Below the pieces are notes generated by a model. It ran no database searches. It was not told where the DNA came from and was given only the letters and a program-made list of their open reading frames with translations. Positions 21,576 to 31,567 of a stretch of DNA of 64,000 nt are shown piece after piece. A program made the position numbers and the translations under genes. Within the stretch, counting starts at the first letter, position 1, and every line of letters starts with the position of its first letter. This DNA is from Ganoderma boninense. Lineage: Eukaryota; Basidiomycota; Agaricomycetes; Polyporales; Polyporaceae. The stretch spans positions 1,364,001-1,428,000 of the forward strand of contig CM035307.1 of assembly GCA_002900995.3 (NCBI GenBank), written 5' to 3'.

Positions 21576-24500
21576 TCACCAGCCATAACGGAGGACACCG
21601 TGCTCGACCTCAGAGGGTGGGCGGACGATAACGTCGGGAAGGACCTCCTTCGCGCGGAGCATCGCGCGTTCCTTCGTGGTCTCGGAGCGGTTGAGCTTCA
21701 ATGGCTTCAAGCTCGACTTGAGCTTGGACAAGCTGCCGGATGGGTCTGCGTTCTCGTCGGAGCCCTTGCCGCGCTTGCTCAAGCTGAGCGGCTTCGTTTC
21801 GGCCCGCGACTGGTTGACATCGCGGTCCTGGAGGAGCGAGAGCGGGCGCAGGCCGCCGGCGGGTGGAGACGCGATCTTAGTCGATCCCTTCTTGCTGCCC
21901 TTGCCTTTGGTCTTCGGGGACTTGGGCACGAGCGGACGGATCGCGCGCGCACCCCACTGCGCAAAGCCGCGGCCAGACCCGGCCGAGTCGGCCCTCGCGA
22001 GGTTTGCGTTCGCGTCTGCGTCTGCGGCGACGGGGGCGGCGTTCTCGTCGGAGACGATGTACCGGATGCTCGACCGCCGGGAGCTCTTCGGACCGTCACG
22101 CAACTGCGGGACCGGCGGAACGTCGCGAGACTTGGACTTGGGCTTCGGTGCGCTGGCTCTCGTGGGGCGTGCTCGACGCGAGCGGGCCGTCCTCCTCGGG
22201 AGCAAAGTGCTCGGGGTCGAAGAGGGTCACCTCCGACGTGGCCGAGGGCGGTGGGAGCGGCATGTTGAGCTCCTGGTCAAGCGCACTAATGAGCGTCGCA
22301 AGCGAGTTGCGGGACTGCCGCGCGCTGGCGGGGCCGGCCTGAACGTCGGACGGAAGCGCGAGCGTGTCGTGGCCGAAGGTCTGCGCGGACACCGGGCGCT
22401 GGGCGTCTGAGAAAGCAGCAGGCGACATGGGCGACGCCGGGCGAAGGAGCTCCTCATCCTCATCCACGACATTGAGGTGCGAGTGGGTGTTCGGGACGAG
22501 CTCGCCGGTGTAGCCGTAGACGGTGTTGCGCCTGTAGTTGGTCGTCGCGGGCTCGACCTCAGTGGGAGCCTCAGTGTACTGACCGAACTTCGTCTCGAGA
22601 GCCCGGTTGATATCATTCCTCCAGGTCGCGAGTGCGTGAATGCCATCCTTGCCGAGGCTGAGACTATAGAGGAAGTCAGTTACTGGTCATACAAAACGGA
22701 AAACTAAGCAACTGACCTGGGGAGGCTGAAGTGGTGGCGGCGGTGCGAGACCTTCCTCTCCCTGGTAGCCATGGTCTTTGCCTTTGCCTTAGCTTTCTGC
22801 TCCGCCGGGGTCGAGTGGCCATTCGGAGACGAGAAGTCAGTTGAGTACCCGCCGAGCTCCACAGGGACAGTCTTCGAGCTCTTCATCGTGCCAGTGGGCG
22901 CGCGAGGGTCGCGAGGGGACGTGGACATCCAGGAGCCCCACTCCTCACGGACGCGGATATCGGTGCCGATGCTGAGACCCGGCACGAGAAGCGGGAGAAC
23001 CTTAGCCGAAAGGGCATCGATCTCCGCCATATCGTCACCAGCAATGGGGCCGAAGGAGAAACCGGCGGACGACGACGACTGCGAGTGCGACTTGCGATGC
23101 GAAAGCATCCGCGCCTTGAGCTCGCGCACAGACGGAGGCGTCGGCGGGAGCGGAGACGGCGGCGGGGGGCTGACGGGGAAGCGCGAGTCGGCGGAGGTGC
23201 CGGTGATCGACGAGACAGAGCGTACACGGAGGTGCTGTGAGCGGCGCGAGGGCGCAGGCGTAGCCTCGACGCCGCTGACCGCGATGGCGTCCTGCATGGA
23301 TGCGCGGCGGTCGAACCCGGTCGGGGAAGGTGGCACGGCGATGGTCTGAGCGAGCGCGGAATAGTGGCGCTGGGCAATGAGGATCTGCGTCTGGAACGCG
23401 GCGTCAGACTGGCCCGAGTAGTACGAGCTCGCCTTGCTTTCCTTGCGAATACGGCCGGGGGTCCTGCCAAACTCAGCACTACGTTCGCTCTGCGCGGGGG
23501 TCGGCGGAACAGAGGGGAGTGGCTGGTCTTGCATGGGGAGGGGGGCGTGAGGGGAGCATCGTTCTGAACCTTCTCGCCCTCAGGGGGAAGCACCGCGAGC
23601 CTGGGCTTTGGCTGGAGCAGGCCAAGTGCACGACCGACCTTGCCCTTATTGTCGACAGCATCACCGTTGGTGAGCCAGACATCTGTGGAGCGGCGAGATT
23701 CGACCACAGTAACTGAGCCACTGCGCTTATACTCATGCGAGTACTTCAGGTACGAGGGCGTCGTGCTCGCGGGGGAAGGCGCACGGAGGACTGCCGAGGG
23801 AGGCTCACTGTAGCTCTCGAACAGGTCGGACGGGATCGGGATAGGGGAACGGAAGAGGAGGTTGAGGGCAAGGAGAGGCGCGGAGAGCGTGACCGAGAGC
23901 ATGAGGAGGATCGAACCGACAGAGCTGACCGGGCTGTTAGGCGATACCATGAAGAGGAAGGGGAGAGCGAGGCCCTGAAATTCAACCAGTCAATTATGAC
24001 ACAAATTTCATCAATGAAACATGGCACGTACCTGAGGAACCCAGATCATGAACAACCACCCAGCAGTACGGAAGAGGGACATGTCCAGGTCGCCGGAAGA
24101 GGATGACGAGAAGCTGCTGAAACCCTTCTCTGCTTGCGCGGCCTCAGGAGTATAGCCATAACCACCAAGAACCTCTGCGCTAGCCATAGCCGGAGTCGTA
24201 GGACGGGAGACGGCGGTGGAAGGCAGAAGATCGGTGCCGAGACCTGGAAGAGACGCAGTAGTGGGCGGGGGCGACGGGGCACGAGTGGTAGGGAAGGACC
24301 AGTTGGAGAGAGAAGCACCGTACTGAGAGGGCTCGGTAAGCCAAGAGGACTGTGAGCCCATGCGAGGGACCTGACGCTTGAACGGGTCGGGGTCATCGTT
24401 GATCTGGGCCGATGTAGTCGAACGGGGTCGGTAAGGCGCGGGCAGCGGAGGGACGGGTGGGATGTTCTCTTGGCTAACGAAAGGGGTGGCGGGGTTGAAC

Positions 24501-25457
24501 CAGTACGAAGACTTGCCCGGGATCGACGGGTGCGACGCTGTGGCCGGGTGGGGGAGCGTACGGCCGCTCGCATTGGAATTGGCGCGGGAGTGCGAGCGGG
24601 CGTGCGTATGGTGGGTGGAGAACGAGAACGCGGACACACTTTCGCAGCGTGAACTCGCGCGAGAGGTGATCCACGACGAACCGTCCTTGAGGCCGTTGAC
24701 ATCTTCAGTCGCAAAACTCTGGCGACGGTGCTCCTCGATAGACCCTTCCTTCGCAGGAGGCCAAGGGTCACGAATGTCGTCGAGTGCGGCGAGGTTCTTC
24801 TTGATGATGATGAGGGTCCCGACGAGGCAGCTGAATGCCGCGGTGCTGAAAAGGGCGGTGGTCGTGGAGTAGGCAACGAGGCCCAGGAAGAAGCTGTGGA
24901 CGCTAGTAGCAGCGAGCACGCCAGCAAGTGCAGTAGACGTTGCAACAAGGAGCAATGTGGGGGCCCAAAGCATCCAATGCTTACTGCCAAAGGAGACGGA
25001 GCGACCCATGCGTACGTGAAGGAGGGTCAACCCCGAGATGACGAGAAGGCAGGTCTGGCGGAGACTCATGGCGAACCAAAGTCTGACTGCGGATGCGGGA
25101 TCGCTGCCAATGGCATAGCCAGTAGTACCACCGAGATATTCGCTCACAGCTTGCCATGTGAAGACGATGAGGGCAAGGAGGTCGCAACATGAGAGCCAGA
25201 GGTGGCTCTTATCTGCAGGAGAAATAGACCGATAGTTAGGAAGACCAAATTCGGACTGTTGGATGAGGGGAGCGGTCAGTCAACTGTTTTGGGCGAACAA
25301 TAAGATCACGGTGAGGGGGATCGACCGGACTTACCGGGCGAACTCGACGGCTGAGGGGGTGGGGTGGGAGAATGGGGATGAGAATGCGAAGGATGACGAA
25401 CGCTGAGCAGATGAATGAGACGAATGCGAGGGCGACGGTTGGGACGAGGGGGAGCAT
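21576..25457 (-). CDS. Large multi-span membrane protein with disordered cytoplasmic tail, unknown function
   Basis: About 1,150 codons in several exons. The ATG at 25457 (MLPLVPTVALAFVSFICSAF) starts the first of roughly eight hydrophobic spans. Others include LWLSCCDLLALIVFTWQAV, AMSLRQTCLLVISGLTLLHV, LWAPTLLLVATSTALAGVLA, FLGLVAYSTTTALFSTAAFS and, after a Ser/Pro loop of about 200 residues, AGWLFMIWVPQ plus SSVGSILLMLSVTLSAPLLA. The rest is disordered and Ser/Pro/Arg-rich, with islands such as AEIDALSAKVLPLLVPGLSI and IHALATWRNDINRALETKFG that look conserved. The frame breaks at two places: near 23535-23545 (adjacent runs of 4 and 6 G) and between about 22130 and 22185. The topology recalls a 7-8TM receptor or sensor, but no known receptor motif is visible. 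Confidence 0.7.
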
Positions 25458-25845
25458 GTTGACGTGAATTCTTGCGAACGTTGATTCCTTGGGTCTTGCA
25501 GGGGTCTTGAGGGAGCGTCGTTTGCGTAGAGCGTGTGGGCGTAAGGCCTTCGTTGAACCGTCGAGCGGGGAACAAGTCGAGGTCGTGAAGAGAAGAACGT
25601 TGGCTACGCCGTTTTCGTTGCGCTCGCCCGACCTCGTTTCGAACCGTGGTAAATATCCTGCAGGTGCGCCCACCGTGCCAAACACTGCACAAACGGCGGT
25701 TAACCCTCTCTCGCGTCCGTCACGTTACCGTGTCCCGCTGTCACTGTGTCACTCCCTCGTTACCCGAGTCACGCTGTGCGAATGCCCCGAGACGCCCAGG
25801 CGAGCCCAACGGTGCCGGCGCTGAGCGGAAGGCCAGCACCCAACC
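25458..25845. promoter_or_regulatory. Divergent promoter, membrane protein / NDUFB9
   Basis: 388 bp between opposed start codons, so both promoters lie here. The half next to the NDUFB9 gene (25680-25840) is C/T-rich with repeated GTCAC/GTGTC words. No TATA box is visible. Confidence 0.4.
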
Positions 25846-26431
25846 ATGTCGTCCCTCCCGTCGCCGTTCACCGCGGCGCACAGGACTTACGTCAAGAACC
25901 TCTACCGCCGCATCCTCCAAAATGAGCTAGACTGGATCGTTCAGCGGGACCTCTGGAGAGCCCGTGCGCTTTCCATCCGGGCAGAGTTCGAGAGGAACAG
26001 GTGCGCACGCATTGTAATCTTTCGTTGCAAGCGGGAAGACTCACCTGGTTCCCCATAGGGACATTCATGATCCCCGTGCGCTCGCCCAAATCTTTGTTAA
26101 GGCGGAAGCTGCACTTGATGCGCGGAAGCACCCCGACCCTTACAGACGTGAGTGCTTGTGCTGTAAACTCCCAAGCGTTGCCTTCAATCGTAGTCTTTGC
26201 AGCCCCCGACGCTCCGGATGGCTCGAAATGGTGTGTCATTTCCTTGTTCCATCTCACTCGCTCGATGTTATGTCCTCCATAGGGAACGCAACCTGCCAGT
26301 ATGTCTCTCCAAGCTACCAGAGCTCCAGATTGGACTGCCGACTCACCTCTTGCTTACCCTTTCAGCCTCCTGTTGGTCCAATCTTCGAACACGAGCCTTA
26401 CAACGAGGCCCATGGTCGGGCAGGTCATTGA
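25846..26431 (+). CDS. NADH:ubiquinone oxidoreductase subunit NDUFB9/B22 (LYR family)
   Basis: Accessory subunit of mitochondrial complex I, membrane arm. Five small exons (25846-26000, 26059-26147, 26194-26230, 26283-26298, 26366-26431) keep perfect phase and give about 120 aa. The LYR signature is in AHRTYVKNLYRRILQ, followed by DWIVQRDLWRARALSIRAEF. Exon 2 gives DIHDPRALAQIFVKAEAALD then ARKHPDPY, matching the second conserved block. The protein ends PIFEHEPYNEAHGRAGH, giving fungal rather than human length. A variant end is possible through a further intron starting at GTCATTG, which would add about 12 residues. The 16-nt fourth exon is unusually short but required by phase. Confidence 0.9.
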
Positions 26432-27275
26432 TATTATGCACAATGTATTCGTCCTCGCAATGTTGCTGGTCCTCTTCCGCACTTCTGTGTCCCTCCAGTG
26501 CTCAGTCGGCATGGAGTGTCCATCCCCCAAACCATAGCTCTGAGAAGAATGGGAATCGTCGGTTTATTGCGATGAGGGTTCATGAAACGTTGTGAGTGTG
26601 TCGTCTAGTACCCTTGGAAATTGCCAATATAGGGCCGACTCAAGAACTCACCGCTGAGGCCGCATTTGTCCCTCTTTCTGCGCCCCTTCCGCGAGGTGAA
26701 TGTTGTCCAGTACACGATCGAATACCGTAACTTCGAGTGGTGTCTCTCGCAACGAATTCCCGAACTGTGACCGGGTACGTCGTGTCGCTTTGCGGGAGTT
26801 GGTTACCCATTGCTGGCAGTGAATGTCTGAGGGCATCTGTAGAGGTAGTATGTTACGCACTGCTATAAAGTCATGGATACGTACGCGTGCAGTGTGCTGA
26901 GGTGGACTACGTTTTCGAGTCAATACTGTCGCGAAGGGAAGAATGATGGGCACACGCCCCAAAACACACTGCATTACTCTTTCACTTTCACCAACCTCTA
27001 CCCGCACACCGTCTCCCGTGGGTTGTAAGTACGTCAAGTTGTTATCCTGTTTGCGTGCGCGGTCGGAAAGATGACATATGTTACTCCCACCCGACAGACC
27101 GCATTCCGAGTCGTCGAGGTGATCTGGGGAATATCACGTGTTGAGGAGGATCCGTATCGGTCGGCGTCTGCGGGAGATTTGGCTGGGGCAGAGACCAAGA
27201 GAGCTCCCCATCCAGCCCTCTTCTCGTAGCGCTTTCCCCAGATCTCCTGCCGGCTCCTCTCAGTCGACGTCGACG
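26432..27275. other. Intergenic with weak coding hints; lipin promoter
   Basis: 844 bp with no gene I can support. Plus-strand fragments look exon-like: a piece around 26690-26770 (VVQYTIEYRNFEWCLSQRI) and one ending at a strong donor GTAAGTACG at about 27027 (LHYSFTFTNLYPHTV). They share no single frame. On the minus strand a 129-codon ORF (26648-27037) overlaps them. An E-box CACGTG at 27135-27140 lies 136 bp upstream of the lipin ATG. Confidence 0.35.
27135..27140. promoter_or_regulatory. E-box CACGTG upstream of lipin gene
   Basis: A palindromic CACGTG hexamer sits 136 bp before the lipin start. bHLH factors bind this core, and yeast phospholipid genes use a related E-box element. Function here is inference; a hexamer can occur by chance. 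Confidence 0.3.
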
Positions 27276-30200
27276 ATGAACTACCTCCGCGGCGCGGTCA
27301 ACGCCATCAGTGCTCCGTACCAGTATTACAAGGACCTCAATCCCTCCACACTCACAGGCGCCATCGACGTCATAGTCGTCCGAAGACCCAAGGACCTGCC
27401 AGACAGCCCACCCGACGGCACTGTTCCACAGTTGACGGATGAGGATAGCGAGCTAGTTTGCTCCCCATTCCATGTGCGATTTGGGAAATGGCAGGTCTTG
27501 CGACCGCAGGATAAGAAGGTGCGCATATACTCTCCACTTTCGCTTGGGGTGGCGCGCGGAACATCGATTCTCTTGTAGGTCGATGTTTTCGTCAACGGAA
27601 GACTTGTCCCCTTCTCGATGAAAATCGGGGAGGCTGGAGAAGCCTTCTTTGTCTTCGAGACTGCAGAGGAGATTCCCGACAACCTCGTTACTAGCCCAAT
27701 TCTCGAAGCTGTCAAGCCTGGCGAGTCGAATGCTGAGACCCGAGAGACGGGGAGGTTTGGCGCCGGTCCCGTTTCCCCGTCCGTCGACCCAAGAACCTGA
27801 GTTCCTCGATCTTGATGCATCTACCGGGGCTCCAGCTGGTGAAGGTTCTGCTTTTCCGCCATCGTCTCCACCCAAGCCCTCGCACGATGAAGGCTCCGAA
27901 GATCATGGCATTATTTCTAGGACGACTCACCTTGGGAAGGCCATGATGAGTGTTGCCCGGGAGGTGCAGAAAGCGGAGGCGGACAAGTTGAAGGACAAGA
28001 CGATCATGGATGCTCTCAGGGACTCTGGGAGGGAGCATTTGGAATCCATCGAGGACAAGGGCACGGCAGCCGTTACCGCTATAGAGCGTCGTGCTGGAGT
28101 AGACTTCCCAAGTCCCAAACCATAAACTTCTGCCCAGACCGAGCGAAGGCGCTTGTGGCCCAGACGTCAAGTACACCGATAGTAAGCTCCATGCTGTCCC
28201 TATATGCATACATCTAACACGTGCTGCAGGTATGGTCTTCGATATGGAGGGCTACCATGGACAGAACCATGCACGAGATGCCTCAGATGCAACCCTCAAG
28301 TCTACTTCCACCCACCCAAGAGGTTCATCTCCATCAGAAACGTCCAGCCCTAATCGAACACCAGGCCATTCCAGTAAGTAGCGGCCTCGCCTTGGAAGTC
28401 TTAGATACTCAACCTCACCACCTACCTCAGGAACACCTTCGCCTTCGCCTTCAGCCCCTTTGTCAGTCCCATTCCCGACTGTGCGTGCAACCTCAGAACC
28501 TCCGCCTGACCATGAAGACGGGTATGAGACTTCATCGCCTCCCAAACACTCGCTGTTGCCTTCGATGGCGCGTACACCATCGGGTACCGAGAGCCGCTCT
28601 CACCTCCCTTCTCTACCGGCAATACGCACAAGTGCAACAGAAGAGTACACCTGGGACTGGGGTAACTTTCCTCAGAAGACACCCATACGCTCAACATTTG
28701 GGCCTCACCATGGTCCTGGCGCGTCTGTCGACCTGGCGCGGAAGGCCAAGGGTCGCTTAATGTCTGAGGTTCCCGACGCACAGTACGCTCGGGCCCGTGC
28801 TGCGGCTGAGTGGGAGGCTCTGAACGATTCAGCATCATACGGAGATGGCGGGCGGTTGACGATGGACAAGAACGACTCGACCCGTTTCCGAGTGTTCATT
28901 GAAGGGCGGACGGTCGAGTTCGAGATTGCGATCGTTCCGCCAACTTCGCTTACAGAGCTTGGGGAATGCAAGAAGTCCCATGCGGGGACGTTGGATGGCG
29001 AAGACGAAGTTGAGGACGAGCACCGCTTCGAGGAGAACAAGGTCGACTTCGAGCGCTTCTTGAACGACGAAAGTGTTGTCCACGATGATAACTTGGTCTT
29101 GCTGTGGGGCGACGTGTGAGTAGTATTCTGCCTTATATTCCTCAACAGAAATCTTGACAACAGCCGCCCAGGTATATTCGACGACGGGATTGCTCACCAC
29201 TTATGGACGCCCTCGTCACATGGCGTATGACGGCATTGTATGATCAGCGGTCCCTCCTTTCATCGCGTCCAACCTCCCCAACGCCGCTCTCAGAAGATGA
29301 ATCTGTTAAGTCAGATGGTGATGAACCGGCTGGCGGACGTCGCTCCAAGCACACGATGATGGACTCGCGCATTAGCGTTGACGGCATAGGGAAGGAGCCT
29401 ATACGGACTCCAACATCCTCCTCATGGGTTCGATGGTGGAGTCGCAAAAGCAGAGTGGAAGCTGCGCGACCTGATCTTGCACACACCAACTCGGAGCCGC
29501 CAGCTGTTCCCTCAGTATGTGTTTCTGTCGTGATTTGCGTGTCCTTCATATCTCAAACAGTCAATGACTTGCAGGAGACTCAAACGAACCTGGTGCCGAT
29601 ACCTGAAGGAGGTATCCAACGCACGAATACATCCGCGTCTGCCCCAGTGCCCTCAGCTGAACCGGAGCCTCTGCTGAGAACTAGATCAGTTTCTCCCGAG
29701 GACCACAAGAGGTTCGCGAAGACACTGCGCTTGACTTCTGATCAGCTGGTACGTCGGAGACCACCACAATGTTTTGTGAGCGTCGCTCAAATTTGGCCTA
29801 TTTGTAGAAAATGCTCGACCTCAAGCCAGGCCCGAATTCGGTTACGTTCTCGCTGTCGTCTACCGGTGTTGCGGCCTGCACTGCGCGACTGTTCTACTGG
29901 GACTGGACAGACCAGGTTGTCATCTCCGACATTGACGGGACCATCACCAAGTAAGATCATCTCGACATCACTCTGCACCTTTCGAGATATTCACAGGTTA
30001 CGGCCTACAGGTCGGATGCGTTGGGGCATGTCTTCACGATGATCGGTCGTGACTGGACGCATGTCGGTGTTGCAAGCTCTACACTGACATCTGCCGCAAT
30101 GGGTACAAGATGATGTACCTGACCTCCCGGGCCATCGGTCAGGCAGACTCCACCCGAGAGTACCTCAAAGGAATCAAGCAAAATGACTACCAGCTTCCCG

Positions 30201-31197
30201 AAGGTCCCGTCATCATGAGCCCTGACCGGCTGATGGCTTCCTTGCACCGGTGCGCTTCCCCCTTGATATCTCCCGGTAGTCTGAAGCCTCACTCAATACA
30301 CAGTGAGGTCATCATGCGTAAACCGGAAGTTTTCAAGATGGCATGTTTACGCGACATCCAGAGACTCTTCGGTGGACCTACTCACAACCCGTTCTACTCT
30401 GGCTTCGGCAACCGCATTACAGATGCTCTGTCCTATCGAAGTGTCAGCGTACCTAGCTCTCGAATCTTCACTATCGACTCTTCTGGTGAGGTGAAGATGG
30501 AACTTCTCGAGCTCGCGGGTTACAAGTCGTCGTACATCCACATGACGGATCTCGTCGACCAGATGTTCCCTCCCATCAACCGCAAATGGGCCGCAGAGTT
30601 CACCGACTTCAACTATTGGCGGGCGCCCATCCAGGACTTCCCCCTTCCCGACCTCTCTCCGCCCTCCCCAGCTCTCAGCGCTCGGTCTGACACATCCAAT
30701 CAGAGCACCCTTGCTCGCCTGCGCAACTTCAGCCTAGTGGTGGCCGCCAGTCAACGAAGTCGTTCACTCTTCCCCCACCTGCGACAGAGGCGGGTCGGAA
30801 GAGCGACATAGACGAGAATGCTGGCCGCCTCCGCCAAATGTCCTCGCTGGAGCGCTTGGGCAACACGATTGTGGGCCTCACTCAGTCGTCCTCCTCGACA
30901 GCCGGGAGCCCCCATTCGAGTACACCTACGCTGCACGATTCGGATTCTGAGTACGACGAGGAAGCAGATGACATCGAAAAGGCGCGCCGCGGGCGGCGTC
31001 GCCGGGAGAGTATCGCGAGCATGCCGGGTTCGCTGCCGGGCTCGAACCCGGGTTCTGACGACGAGATGACGTTTGGAGACGACGAGGAAGATGATGAGTA
31101 TGACGGGTACGAGGGCGAGAACGAGGATGTGCCGGACGAGGCATTCGACGAGGCCATTTTTGCTGCTGGCGAAATGAAGAACGTCGACTATATCTAG
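27276..31197 (+). CDS. Lipin/PAH1-type Mg-dependent phosphatidate phosphatase
   Basis: Converts phosphatidate to diacylglycerol at the ER/nuclear membrane, controlling the balance between triacylglycerol and phospholipid synthesis. The N-LIP domain begins at the ATG: MNYLRGAVNAISAPYQYYKD, then TLTGAIDVIVVRRP, CSPFHVRFGKWQVLRP and SMKIGEAGEAFFVFET. The long middle is Ser/Pro-rich. The C-LIP domain holds the HAD active site DIDGTIT (about 29930-29950). It continues ALGHVFTMIGRDWTHVGVA, YKMMYLTSRAIGQADSTREY, LPEGPVIMSPDRLMASLHR, EVIMRKPEVFKMACLRDI and FYSGFGNRITDALSYRSV. The C terminus is acidic (EEDDEYDGYEGENED). The frame needs one-base corrections near 27765-27785, 28118-28126 and 30074, where GVAKLYTDIC lacks one A. 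Numerous short introns are present. Catalytic residues are intact. Confidence 0.94.
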
Positions 31198-31567
31198 ATG
31201 GTCCATGATCTCATTGCTCTGCGCACACTCCGTACCGTGCATTCATACATTCCGCATCCACATCCACAGCTACAGCCACATCCATTGCTTCATACACGCA
31301 ACACGCATTCGCATCCTAATTATTACACTGGACACTGCTGGATATCGTATAATATAATCGCTTCTTGTCTTGCTTGGAACCTTGTATCAGCAGCTTTCGC
31401 ATTGATGTTGTAGAATATACCCCACCTAGCAATTGACGCACCCATCTCACACCTCGAAGATATGTATACAAAAACATAAGAAGACCTGCATTGAAAGCAT
31501 GCTACAGCAATCGGACAACAAGAAAGCACAAGTACTGGTACTAGCATATAACGTGACGACTCCCTGA
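31198..31567. other. Convergent intergenic, lipin and RRN3 3' ends
   Basis: 370 bp between convergent stop codons. It contains CAT/CAC-rich and AT-rich sequence with AATAATATA-like words, consistent with two overlapping 3' UTRs. No ORF or repeat. Confidence 0.4.
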
